The notes beneath the pieces are model-generated. The model saw only the letters and a program-made list of their open reading frames with translations, was not told the origin of the DNA and ran no database searches. Made by a program: the position numbers and the translations under genes. 64,000 bases of DNA from assembly GCF_021976095.1 (NCBI RefSeq), contig NW_025813482.1, positions 5,741,356 to 5,805,355 on the forward strand, read 5' to 3'. The number at the start of each line of letters is the position of its first letter. Positions within the stretch are counted from its first letter, which is position 1. This document shows, piece after piece, positions 12,346-24,353 of this stretch. The stretch is from Xenia sp. Carnegie-2017. Lineage: Eukaryota; Cnidaria; Anthozoa; Malacalcyonacea; Xeniidae.

Positions 12346-14403
12346 TATTTAACGATCGAGTGGATTAATTTAACTAATCCATTTAAATTTCGATGCCAGA
12401 ACACATTACTAATAACATGCTTGTAGCCTTATAGGTTGCATATGTTATCATCGATTTGGCTACGATGCTGGTGGACTATTTAACCGGCTAAATCCATAAT
12501 CAACACACTTATTAAAATATTATAAACTTCGGCTAAATCAAATGTCTTAAATGACAAGAAATATCACAAGTTATCATTTTTGTTCTATATTTATCACCTA
12601 GTCACTTGTCTTCGTTCATCAGTAATATAACCGACTAGTTTCATCCACCATGCCACTTAACACACAGATGTTGTGCATAGAAACACGAATGTACAGGAAA
12701 ATAAACAAAACAGCTGAGACCAAATTGAATTGAATTGGTTTAATTTAGTGTTCATGAATGAGCAGGAACAAGCTCAGTTGAGAAGCTGTATTATTCTAGA
12801 ATCATGTAACTTCTGTGGCATGTTATTTGGAGAAAAAGTAAAGGTGACGCGGATCTTTAAATAATATAATAAACTGGACGTCTTCAAAGCAAGGAAAATT
12901 TATTGAACATATATATTAACAAACATAACACACACAAATTATACCTGTCTTTAACAAAATGGGCACGCTTCTTCAAAACTTCGAATGATGCAACTAGTGG
13001 CGGTTTAGGGTACGTCAAAATAAATTACTGCAGCTCGTTTTGGCATGTATTTACATTTCTAAGCACCTTAGAGGCAAATCTATGGGTAAAGTGATATTCT
13101 TTAGAAATTCAAAACCATTCTGAAACTACTTTGAATTTAAAATTGGCAGCTATGATTTATTTTGACGAACGCTGGATCCGCTACTGGATGCAATGGAAAT
13201 TAGGTGTTTACCATTGTCTGTTATTAATTCTTTGATCTTATGTTTGATGTTTGGTGCTTGAGTTTCCAAGAAGATCAGGTGCTATTTTGTGGTAAACTTC
13301 GAAGAAATACCCCTGTACGTACTTTGTACCAGAAATGTAGAGAAAATATCATTACTGCGTAATTTGATACATGCAAATTTAAAATATAAGCAGTCAACCA
13401 AATGTAATAATTTCAAGGAACAACATATGCAGGGTCAGTGTTGCACGTACAAATTAATGAGGAATACTACAAATTCACTCGGAACACTAATGATCAGCAT
13501 GTTCTAGTTTCTTCCCCATCAAGTAATCTTACTCTGGTAATTTTTATGAGATGCCACATCCTTTGTCCACCCAATTTATGTTTGCGGGGAAGTTTCTTAA
13601 AAATGTTTTATAAAACTGAATATTTTGGGAAGTTGGGCCAGCCTAATTCATCACTTGCTGTCGACTGTCCAATATATGACAAAGCAAACTTGTTGTTTAC
13701 ATAATGTAGTCAATTCCAGCCATTTTTGCTGCAAAAAATTCAAAAAATTTACACTAGAAAACACTTACAAAAGCAAAAATAGTATATCGCCATTTACACC
13801 AATACTAATATACTTTCTGTGTGAAAATTCACATTTAAGATTTATTACTTCCCATCTTTTGCTCGTAAGGTCCTCTACACTGAACGTCTAAGTTTTCCAC
13901 AGCACGGGAATAGTATCAAACAGGCCTTGAACATCTAAATCACGCTCCATTGTCTAATTTTTTACCAGATTCTGTTTGACTTGTCAAAGAAATATTATAT
14001 ATACCCATCAAGTAAACTTAGCATCAACTGTGATTTTTCTTTATGGCGAAGCCAGGCCGATTGTTTAGTCCTGCTAAGTAAATTTTGATGTGTTTACTCA
14101 CTGAAAAAAACAAGAGATTTTCTAGTAAAGAAATGAATAATGATGATGATATGAAATTTGCATAAGATGGTATCTAACCGAAATGACTTGTTGAAAGTAA
14201 ATGAAACGCTCGAGCAGCCAGACATTTAACAACAACGACTATTTTTCAAAACTTTACGTTAATAGACAAAACCCATTTTTATTATATGTAAAATAGAAAT
14301 CATTCATTGATTCAATACTAAAAATTGTGTTCGCCACACTTATTCAAATAACTTCTATTTACTCACAAATACAAAATCAATACATTGCAAAAGCTGCTGT
14401 TAC
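12346..14403. other. Non-coding part of the duplicated module, upstream of MFSD6-like copy 1
   Basis: No supported gene. The sequence is nearly identical to 29171-31129, including several short open frames whose products are equally AT-rich and motif-free. These look like accidental frames preserved by recent duplication and not like selected genes. One difference is about 120 bp near 14090-14200, absent from the second copy around 30920. Confidence 0.6.
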
Positions 14404-14541
14404 CTGATACCAAAAGTTGTCTGTAATAGTCTTTTCATGGAAAATATGGTAGATATCAGCTTTCTAACAGCCACCAATCATTAACACTGGTACAATGATG
14501 ATTCGAACCGCTAAAATTGCTCCAAACATTGTCAAGTAGTG
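14404..14541 (-). pseudogene. Relic SLC23 exon 2 (copy 1)
   Basis: Reading on the minus strand gives [20 protein letters not shown], clearly SLC23 exon 2 (compare [13 protein letters not shown]). It has an in-frame TAG, a 17-bp deletion relative to the 155-bp functional exon, and an acceptor mutated from GGCAG to GGCAT. The donor is retained. A short stretch at 14719-14754 ending …L-P-F-Q and then GTAAAC resembles the end of exon 1. These are remains of a fourth SLC23 gene. Confidence 0.8.
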
Positions 14542-15134
14542 ATGCCAAATGAAAGCACAAATAAACTTTACGTGGTTGACATCAGGAATGTATAATGTAT
14601 GATATCGTGAAGCTCTGTGTTACTTTGGTGCGGCCCTCTAGAGATTTATCATTAAAATAGAAATTACTATTACTGCAACAAGAAATAGGAGCATTTATTT
14701 TGTGACTGTCCCGTTTACCTGAAATGGGAGAAATCTCAGAAACAAATCATGTCCGCAAATTATGCAAATAAATAAAACATTTTTTCACATTTCGAATTAT
14801 ATTGTTGAAATGTGGTGTTTTTAATTATCAGATATTTAGTTAGGAGCAATGAATTGGTCATTGTAAAAGCCAAGGCTTTATAGTTCTTGGAGATAATGTT
14901 TCATGAATCAAATTACACACATAGACGACAAGATGTCAAAAGTTCGCGACGTGAAATTTGTGTCAGCGATATGGGCTGAGAACATTTTCAACATATGAAA
15001 TCGAAAAACGTCAATTTCGGTGCTAATCTTGTTAGAAAATATTCAGAATAAGGCAGAATGGCGTTTAAAAACACGTGTTATTCAATCACAGCTCGACAGA
15101 CGCAGTTGATAGTATTACAAATTTAACATTGAAG
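14542..15134. other. MFSD6-like copy 1 upstream region
   Basis: Apart from the relic exon 1 end near 14719-14754, no gene is seen. The last ~150 bp before the ATG at 15135 should hold the 5'UTR and promoter of the MFSD6-like gene. Confidence 0.45.
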
Positions 15135-17168
15135 ATGTCGTGGACTCCGTCAAATCAAATTTTATACAATCTGTTCTTTTTCTCATTCTACGCTGGGTAT
15201 ACACCTTTTGTGATGTTTCGTCCTGTCTATTTCAAATACATCGGACTTCCTCCAATATGGGTAGGACTAACATGTGGCTTACGTTTCATATTGCAAACTA
15301 CCATCACGCCGCTATTAATTATTATTGCAGAAAAGTTTTCCTCGCGTAAGCTTATGTTTGTCCTGTCGTACATAGCTCTTATTGGAAAGTTGATGATTAT
15401 ATTTCTGGTTCTTCAACCAAAGCAGGAGACATGCGTTGTGAAACATGTTGATAAACACAAAGCGAAAACCTTTCGTACACATCACGTGCTCTTCAAACGT
15501 GAAAGTATGAATCTCAAGGAAGTTAATGATGGACATATTACGTTAAACAACTCTTCCACATACAAATTTTTTCACCTAAATTCTTCTACTGACAATTTAA
15601 CATCACACAAAAGGATTTTTCGTAAGCAATTTAATGACATAATGAATTTCCCAATCCATAATATCAACGCGAATAACAGACTTTGGGATATTGATCCAAA
15701 GAGTCGTTCCAGCGAATCCAAAAACGTAACACACTCTGAAGTTTACACTGAAAACATCATATACAGCAATGAAAAGGAACTTTTCAGAATATTTATTTGT
15801 TTGTTAGTGTTAGTTGTCATTAGTGATGCATTTGATGCAACAATGTTCACTTTGGTAGAAGATTCTTGCTTGGCTACAAAAGATATTGAACATTACAGGC
15901 AGGGACAGACTTTTGGAACCGTAGGATGGGGAATAATTTGCCCGTGCATTGGTATAATCTTATACATTTTTAACCAAAAAATCTGTGGAATGTATATTGG
16001 ATCATTTCATTACGTTTTCTATTTTGTATTTGGATTTTTGACTATTGCCTTTTTGTGTGGCATGTGTCTTGAGTATCCCTCACACTGCAAGGATGTTGTT
16101 TCGAAAAAGGTGCAAAACCCAAGTTCGAACTTTCAATATAGTCTGTTTAATTTTGCAATTTCCTATTCTGGCTTTTGCAACGGATTTTTATTGACGTTCA
16201 CTTATTGGTTCATCGATAGTCTGAGTGGTAGTGCAGTGATGATGGGGTTGACAACTGCTGGTCGCGCGGTAGTAAATATACTCATTGATATTGTACTAGT
16301 TAAAGTCATTGGATTTACAGGACATCAAATAGTAGTGGACATTGTTCTTGTATGTCATATCATAACATTTGTTATCTATTGGTCTATGAAGTGGCCGTTT
16401 CTTGTTATATTGGCAGAAATATTTCATGCAACAGCTCACATTACAATCATTCAAACATGTGCTTCATTTTTGTCGAAAAATACTCCAACTGGATCCAGTC
16501 CCAAGATGCAAGGTAAGAAATTTTGCGCAGAACCTTAAACTAGGAAACTTTTGTCGTAATTTGAATAAATGACATGCTTTAAATTTCTATCCGACTTTGT
16601 CAAACCAAGGTCAAAGTCCAAAAATAATCATGATGAATAAGGAACGAGTATTTTTTTAAAACATGTTGCTTACAAGTTTACCGGTTAGAAAAATAATTAT
16701 GAACTGCAGCTCTGCAACAACGAAACAGGCCCGTTTCATATACGTCAAACAATTCATACGTCAAATGAATTAAGACAAAAAATAAAGGTTTAGATTCCTC
16801 AATATCTTTTTTTTAATGCACTTGACATAGATAATTTCGAAACTGAGCAACACCACAGGCAACTCTTACCCAAACAGCGAATTCTTTGTGTATTTTCAGC
16901 AATCCTACAAGGAGTGTACTGGGGATTGGGAACAGGATGTGGCTCAATATTCGGTGGATATTATCTTGAATATTCTGGATTCAAGAAAACATTTTTGGTG
17001 TTTGCAGTGATCACTAGCATGGTGTGCATCGTTTTCCTCTTCTTGCAGATTTTACTATTTCTCATCAAACCAGAAGTTACGTTAGATGATATGTGGTCAG
17101 TCTGGTCTAGTAACAGTAATTACACAAGCGAATACGAAGGTTCCTCTGAAGAATCTGACGATTATTAA
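15135..17168 (+). CDS. MFSD6-like major facilitator, copy 1 (2 exons, 548 aa, intact)
   Basis: Exons 15135-16512 and 16900-17168; the donor is CAAG then GTAAGA, the acceptor TTTTCAG, and the phases join in A-I-L-Q-G-V-Y-W-G-L-G. I chose the ATG that starts M-S-W-T-P-S-N-Q-I-L-Y-N; an open GTG-started extension (15075) is not needed. The predicted product is a 12-helix MFS protein of the MFS_1_like/MFSD6 group. The N-terminal half has Y-F-K-Y-I-G-L and R-F-I-L-Q, then a large loop with N-S-S and N-L-T glycosylation sequons. A mid-protein G-T-V-G-W-G motif and a final G-L-G-T-G-C-G-S-I-F-G-G helix follow, with an acidic Ser-rich tail (S-E-E-S-D-D-Y). The substrate is unknown. It is transcribed towards SLC23-B, and its stop lies 217 bp from the SLC23-B stop. 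Confidence 0.85.
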
Positions 17169-17385
17169 TTAATAGTTATTTTCATATTATTGGATAAAAA
17201 CATTAATGTTGGAAGGTATGATGACTACTATCTTGCGGTGTTCTAAAAAACATCAAAAATTCAAAAGAATGAAAATAAAATGAATCCAGTAATAAAAATG
17301 GATTTTTTTTTCATTTTCATCTAATTTTTATCATTGAATACACCGATTTCCAGGAACAGTTATCGTGCATAACAAACAAACGGAC

Positions 17386-20300
17386 TTATGAAGGAATCTC
17401 CAGGCTATAGCTTCCTCTCTCAGCCATATTAAAAACTTCTGTTTCATCATCGTAATATGGCAAGAACGGAATAAATTTAGAAAACTTTGACTTATTGAAA
17501 ATGCCAAATGGTAGATCGTAAACATGAATGGATGCAACATTCGATGTCGCTCGATCAGCAGTGAGTTTGCGCCATTCTTTTATTCCTCTTTCTTCGACAG
17601 TTCCTGGAATGAGGTTGTCTAGGAGACAAGCAATTGTTCCACCAACAGCCATACTTGTCTTCAATAATACTGTGAATATTTGATCCAACTCATCAACACC
17701 TTTGAAATATATGGGAATTTGAAAATTAGAAACTTTTTTAAATATTGAAAGATAGCTTAATAATATGAAATTAAGATCTTCAATATATTGCACCTACAAC
17801 AGCAATCTCTCAAAATTTAATGCGCAAACATAAAATAGTTAGCTACTTAGAAACAACAACACTTTTAGCATACGACAGATTAGGACAAGCGTTATGCAAC
17901 ACAGACAAATGGATTGACATGTATAGAAGCTAAACATGTTGAAGTATGTAGCTGGAAAATTTCAGGAAAAACCTGACACTTATGGCAGTCTTACCCGTAT
18001 TGATGACACCCGCATTCTTATTAAGATAATCTGGTATCACCAAACCCATAACAATTGCAAAACCAATAATAAAAAGATTGCGCACGGAATTCAAATCAAC
18101 AAATTGCAAATTAGATATTCCAACGGCAGTTATAAGACCAAACATAACACAAAAGATTCCACCGATGACAGGATCAGGAATAGTAGAAAAAAAAGCGCCA
18201 AATTTTCCAAATAATGCAAGTATAATCATAAGAATTGCACCACATTGAACAACTCGTCTACTGCCAACCTAAAATATGTAATAATATAAAATGATAAACA
18301 AATAACATTTCATAATTACATTAATATCTAAATAGCACAAAACTTTCACTGAATGTCTATCGCATAAACATGAAAAAATAAAATCCACCTTAGTAATGCC
18401 CAGGGCTCCAATGTTTTCACTAAAAGAAGTTGTTGCATTTCCAGTACCAATTGCCCCTGCAAGTAAACATGCAACACCTTCGACACCAATGCCGCGGTTT
18501 ATTGCGTGCGGTGGTGGTGGCGGTGCTCCAGACAGTCGTGCGCATGCGTAATAGTCTCCAACAGATTCAATCACTCCTGCAATCACTCCTGCAAGCATTC
18601 CAAATACACCAGCTAAACTGATTGTAGGAGTTCCCCATTGACCTAAAAGATAATTTTTCACACGTTTAATTTTGAACTTGAGAAATCCCTGAGACCTTTC
18701 ACTTATTTATTCACTAACAGTTTCGTTTGAACAAGTATCAAAAAAAGTCACATATACCGGGATATGGGACTCTAAACCAAGGAGACTGTGAAAGTACAGA
18801 TGATCTTGAGTCGGTTCGGGCTTTTGAAGTTGCAGAGAAAACATCTGTTTCGGTGAAGATGGCACAAAATATCCAGCTCACAATAATTGCAATAACAACC
18901 TTAAAATTAAGTTGAATGGCTAACTTATGAATGTTAAGCTGATAATTATATTGATTAAATGAATAATTGATGGCTAATTAAATGACCATTTTTTATTGTC
19001 AAGTCAACTTGGTTGAGTAAAATTCATATTCCTTAATTTAGTCACGATGAAACACTCACGGGAAACAATCCAAATATAGCAACACCCGTTGTATGAAAAC
19101 CTTTAAGTCTGGAGTACGTGGGTAAAGGAATCTTTATCCGAGATAGAAACTGAGAGCAAATTGTTATAACAGCAATTGTTCTAGAAATAAAAAAATTATT
19201 TTGTGAAGTTGGAAGAAGAAATATGATTCCAAATTTCGTTACGTGAATCAAAATATCGACCGTGAATTAATTATCCATGTTGTAAAATTATTAATTTCAT
19301 ATCCGTTTCTAAATACAGCAAAACAAGTTATGAAAAGAGGCGAACCAAAATTTTCACCGCGCTCCAGAACACCGGTGATAACTGTTGATCTTTCCTGACT
19401 TAAATTAATTATTTTACTACGGCCATATTGTATTATATATCAAATCTAAGTACTTTATAACTACTCATATTTGTCTAAAGTCTTCTCTTTATTCTTTGTA
19501 TAGAGCTGAAATGAAACCCGCGACTCTTAAAGTGAAGCTGAAATGAAACCCCCCACTCTTAAAGTGGAGCTAAAATGAAACAGATTTTTATCTGTTAGCA
19601 AATATTTTAAACTTTCCGGATCTTCCTACAGTATTTTGTAACCTTTTCTGGTGTTTTTATCAAAATTGAAGAACAGGAACGCAAGTATATTTTGCCTCAA
19701 ACTTGGTAGTTTGGGATTTTGCCTCAAATTTGGTAATTTGGAATTTTGCCTCTAATACTTACATGATTGCAATTCCCCAATGTTTAGCTAGACAGAAAAA
19801 AATTTAAAAAGAGATTTTTAAAAAATAATTTAGAAAATAACTTTTAAATCAATGCATTAATCAGAATTGATTAGTTCATATACCTGCATAGTCAGAGCAG
19901 ACAGGGAATAATGCCAAGCCAACTAGTGCAATTGTGGGTGCAACTGTTATAGGACCAATAAAACGCAAAAGAAAACCGATCAGTCCGGTAAAGCCAATAA
20001 GGATTTGAAACAAAGACGATACCATGATAGCCCCTTGAACCTAAAACCAAATATAACAACTTAGTTTCTCATCTTATACCTTTGTAGGCTTTGTTTGATT
20101 CATTGTAAAAATGTCCGCTACTCAAAAAACGGAAGAAAATACAATTTCATTATAGCAAAATTCGATGTGCTTCATTAGCCTACTGGGTAAAAGTACTTAA
20201 TAAATTGGAAAAGAATGATGTGAACAACTGATTCGACCGAATGATATAGAATACAAAATACAATAGATAAATGTATGGCCAATTTGAAAAGACCATGGGA

Positions 20301-23300
20301 TATAGAGATGTTTTGGATGCTCGTTTATTCATCCTTCGTGCAGAATTTTCCAGGTTTCCAGGCCGGGCATCCAGAAAAATGTGCATACAACATGGATTCA
20401 ATCACTAATATTGTGAAACATATAGCTTCTTCGTTTGATATCATAACATCTACATCAAGTTTTTCAGCAACTGTTTAGATTTTTAAAGTTGAGATAATCA
20501 GATAAATCTTTTCGACAAAGATACAATATTCATACTGTCACAATTTCTGACTGACTCGTTTTCGTTAATCAGTAATGATTATGTAGCTCTTACTCAGTGT
20601 GCGAATTAACGGTGTGCAATGTGCAATTTGCACATCGTTTTAGCTAAAATGAAAACAACTGTACATCACCTTTTCAAACGATGTGCAAAAATCAGCGGTT
20701 TTAACGAAAAACACTGTCGTAAATCATATGAATTTGTGCACGTTTAAAAATATTAATTTAGCAATTAGCGCTATATAATAATTAACGTAATATCGATTTG
20801 ATTATGCCTATAAAGAAACACTTTTGTCAAAAAAATTGCACATCGTTTTTTCTGAGCTAATTCGCACACTGCTCTTACTTATTTGGTAATGTAAAATAAA
20901 CCATGCATATTGCATGTTTTAAATTCTTTGCAGTTCACGAATAAAAACGAGAAGCGAAAATTTACTTGTTAAGAACATTAAGTATTATGCCATATTATTT
21001 TCATTTATTATTTTGAGCCTTGCGTCAACTTTGATTGTCAAAAATAGTTTAATCTGTTTTTCATTGACCATTTTTTATAGAAAGTAAAAAAGATTACTTC
21101 AACTACCTAAAATTCCTTTTTTGTTGAATAATTTATTAGATAAACTTTGCCAAAAAATTTTGCAGTCAGTATTAACTGAATCATGCTCATATTGGTCTTA
21201 CACGAATAAGAACTATCTGATTATACATGCTCAATATTCAAAACAGCTACCTCTCGCATTCGAATTTGCCAAATCTCGTCTGAGTTCGAGGTACTGTTCT
21301 CTGTATTGTTGGTGTCTATAAAAGCATGATTTTATACCAATTATATATCGCTATATATATTGTTAAAGTAGCTATAATAAGTTGATAACCATAATACGTC
21401 CTAATTCGTTCATAACATTCATTTGACATATCATCAAAGAGCGTTCTCAACTTTTTATTATTGTTGAGAAATTCTTCATGTCTTAACTTTATGCATGATC
21501 ATTTCAGTGGTCCAAAAAAGCATCTTTACTATCAAAGAAATTAATTTTTGCGCTGCAGTAAATCTTTACAATAGAGAATATATTTAGGCGTAGGATATTT
21601 AAATCAATTCACAATTCCAGTTATAGGTTGTATACAAACCTTTTAATCCAGGACACTGAAATTTAGGTTGGGACAGAAGAGCAAAAGTTGGTACAAGGTA
21701 GGAGAATGTAATGCCTTGAACTATTGGAAGCCTAAAAAATTTTGTTTGCTATTTTACATCAAATGATAATATGCTATAACTCTAGAATACTTCAGGTTGA
21801 ACGAATAACATGTAATTTGTACCAAGAAACAAAGCTGCTAATATTGAAATCAGAAATTTAGATATAATATTGAACGTTACAGCTGCCATAAGAGCAAATG
21901 GGTGCATACTGTTATTATGATTACTATATATATTTGCACAAATCACAAATTACAACTTTATACAAAAGTATAATATATCTTAAATAGTATAGGATCTAGA
22001 GTATTCACACTGGGGGAGCCCCTGATTTACCAATTGAACCAATTATTTTTCGTGCTGATGAACTAAGACACCATTCATTGGTGATATCTTGGTGGAAATA
22101 AACGAAGTTAGTGTGACCATTCGTTGAAGGTGACATATTGATAATAAGTAAAGTTACTGTGACACTATTCATTGGTGGTGACTTGGTGGAAATAAACAAA
22201 AGTTATTAAGAAGTTATTAATGAGATCCAAATTGTGTTCCAGTGTAGTGACGTATATAACGTACGTATAATATTTTGTCGAGAATAATGTATTGACATCA
22301 AAGGAAATCGCCTATCCTTGTTTCAATTAACACATAATTTTTTACCGCTTTTTTGCGGCCATTATTTTGTAGCCTGCAAAGAGCCATCCACTACAAAATT
22401 TTGAGGATGTCTTCGCGAAGGAACTTACATAACTTGACAAACCTTGTTGCAGCATTCACTCAGCTCTCTGAAAGTGATTGCTCCAACAATTGTGAAAGAA
22501 CTTCTGAAGGAGATAACGATGCGAACGCTAGCAATATTGAAAGTACGATACGCACTCTGTTCCCTTCTGTAAATGGTCGTTCATCCACAACCACAACAGT
22601 CGGAGGAGCAGCGACTACAGCAGCTAATACTTCAATGCACCACACGTCTCCACCGTTCCACCCAAGTGTAAATTATGGAGTAGGAAAAAAGTCAAAACGC
22701 CGTTTTTTCTTTGATGTCAGTGGCAGGGCGCGGAAAAAAATGTCGTTTGTTCGAAAAAAATGTCGTTTTATGAATGTCAATTTCGTTTTATATAAATGAG
22801 TTTCGTTTTATAAAAATAATTTTCATAATTTGAAAAATAAATTTAGTTGTGTATATATAAATTATGGTAAACGAATTTTTGTTTTCTTTTATATTTTTGC
22901 GTTTCGTTTTACAAATATTGAAAAAGTTGCCAGTATATTATTTTCGACATACGATAATGTGTTTCGTTGTAAATATTTTCGATTTTGGTAATATTGTCCA
23001 TCTTTGCGCGCCATAATTTAAGCTCGGTTTCCATATAATCGTCGAATCGTCATTCGTGGGAAAAAACTCAATTTTACAATTAAGCCCACTTGATAAGCTG
23101 TCAACGAATTTTGAAATACCCGTGATTACCATATGAACGCCAGTCGTCAAAACACCGAAAAAAGCATGGGTACCAGGCAAAATTTGCGCGCACTTCGAAT
23201 ATAGCGGGACAAAAAAAAACAATGGACAATTTACTTCTAAGACACAGCAAATATATACATATTTCTCCTATAGCAAGTACACGTCGTCTAGACCTGCCCA

Positions 23301-24353
23301 GATGGTTATATTGCTTAAAAAATCTGTATAATCTAAGAGCTTGAACAAAATATCTTTTCGACGATTTTAAGCATTAACGTCAGTAATAAATCCTTGAAGG
23401 ATGTCCGTTACAAGAGCAACATTCGATGATTGATGCTTATTTGTTAGAAGAATTAGAAATGCAATGCCTACTTTGGTTTTATTTTTACCATGCACCATGG
23501 TATTTGCTCTTTTTAAAAGCTTTGCTTTTACTAAACTTCTCAATTAACGTGTCTTCATCTTAAAGTGTTAATAAGAATTAAGAAATATGTAACCTCAACC
23601 TGTTTCGGTAAGTAATGTCATGAGAGAAATTAAAATGACAACAAATCTCAGTATATTTGTTGTGTATTTCTAGATTCTATGTATGCCGGCAGATATCCTG
23701 CAATAACTGCGACATAATTACGATAATTATAAGATACAATTCCTAGACTCTACTGTCTGTTGTTACCTGTTACCAAAAGTTGTTTGTAAAAGAGTGGCTA
23801 TACCACTCACGAAGAATACGGTAGATATCAGCTTTCCGACAACCACATCATCCGTAACACATAATGCTGGTGCAATGATGATTGGAACCGCTAAGGTTGA
23901 TCCAAACATTGTAAGATAGTGCTGCCAGTAACGATAAAATGCATACAATTACACATGTGGTTGGCTTCGGGATACAATACAACAGATCTTTGCAAAATAA
24001 TGTATTGAAAGCAAAGTCATTTTGATATAACCCAATTATACATTTTTGAAATAGAAAACTATATGATACATTTTCAGTAAACTTGTCTCGCTTTTATTGA
24101 GACCCACGCATATTTTCATTCAAGTACAAGCTTTGTGAGTTCGACAAGCTTTAGGACTAGAATTTGTCACGACCAGGTCCCAAAATAAAGGCATGATTAA
24201 CTCAACGTTTATAATTATGTTCACGTTTCTTACCTGAAATCCCAAAAACAAAGCGAGATACCATGGCGGCGTTTCATCAATTCTATAGTTCAATATAATA
24301 GTATCAACATCAGAAGTTTTGCTCTCTTGTTTGCGTTCATCTTTTGTCATCAT
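17386..24353 (-). CDS. SLC23 nucleobase/ascorbate transporter, paralogue B (11 exons, 572 aa)
   Basis: Exons: 24234-24353, 23767-23921, 21640-21731, 21250-21314, 19884-20040, 19763-19787, 19060-19180, 18758-18899, 18389-18642, 17995-18268, 17386-17699; they sum to 573 codons with every phase matching. The motifs are the same as in paralogue [30 protein letters not shown]. Exon 3 lacks one proline codon present in A and C (C-P-G instead of C-P-P-G), an in-frame change. Introns contain a hAT-type MITE, a 671-bp insertion and minisatellites. The coding sequence looks fully functional. Its native 5' non-coding exon is not found, because rearranged transposon DNA lies upstream of 25477. The start M-M-T-K-D-E is shared with C. 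Confidence 0.9.
19506..19587. repeat. Minisatellite in SLC23-B intron 6 (about 2.3 units)
   Basis: The unit is about 34 bp, containing GCTGAAATGAAACCC and ACTCTTAAAGTG. The equivalent site in SLC23-C (36200-36312) has about 3.3 units. Confidence 0.75.
20595..20871. mobile_element. 277-bp hAT-type MITE in SLC23-B intron 4
   Basis: The termini are CAGTGTGCGAATTA and its inverse TAATTCGCACACTG, flanked by a perfect 8-bp duplication CTCTTACT (20587-20594 and 20872-20879). The matching position in SLC23-C (about 37287) is an empty site with a single CTTTTACT. Inner repeats of GTGCAATTTGCACATCG make a strong secondary structure. It encodes no protein. Confidence 0.9.
22068..22203. repeat. Short tandem repeat block in SLC23-B intron 2
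   Basis: Imperfect repeats of ATTCATTGGTGGTGAC, TTGGTGGAAATAAAC and AAAGTTACTGTGAC. The SLC23-C equivalent (38494-38670) is one unit longer. Confidence 0.6.
22341..23011. mobile_element. 671-bp unclassified insertion with 8-bp target duplication in SLC23-B intron 2
   Basis: It is flanked by CATAATTT on both sides (22333-22340 and 23012-23019), and the uninterrupted host site can be inferred from SLC23-C. The left half has an open frame from the ATG at 22407 (about 115 codons, Ser/Thr/Asn-rich, ending [16 protein letters not shown]) that I do not recognise. The right half is an AT-rich block with repeated TTTCGTTTTATA words, which recurs inverted at 50350-50660 inside the Pao 5' LTR. No clear terminal inverted repeats, so the superfamily is open. 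Confidence 0.6.

Noticed and set aside
13289-13891. Three overlapping small ORFs conserved between modules (also 30123-30791)
   Set aside because: Conservation is explained by recent duplication. They overlap in different frames, contain frame changes between copies and lack motifs or splice signals.
15075-15134. N-terminal extension of MFSD6-like from a GTG
   Set aside because: Non-ATG start in a eukaryotic gene. The ATG at 15135 fits the family start; the same applies to 31801.
15315-15536. Minus-strand ORF inside MFSD6-like exon 1 (and its copy at 32041-32262)
   Set aside because: Antisense shadow of the membrane-protein coding sequence, no motif.
22353-22799. 148-codon ORF as a host gene
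   Set aside because: Lies wholly within an insertion with an 8-bp target duplication in an SLC23-B intron; treated as part of that element, identity unknown.
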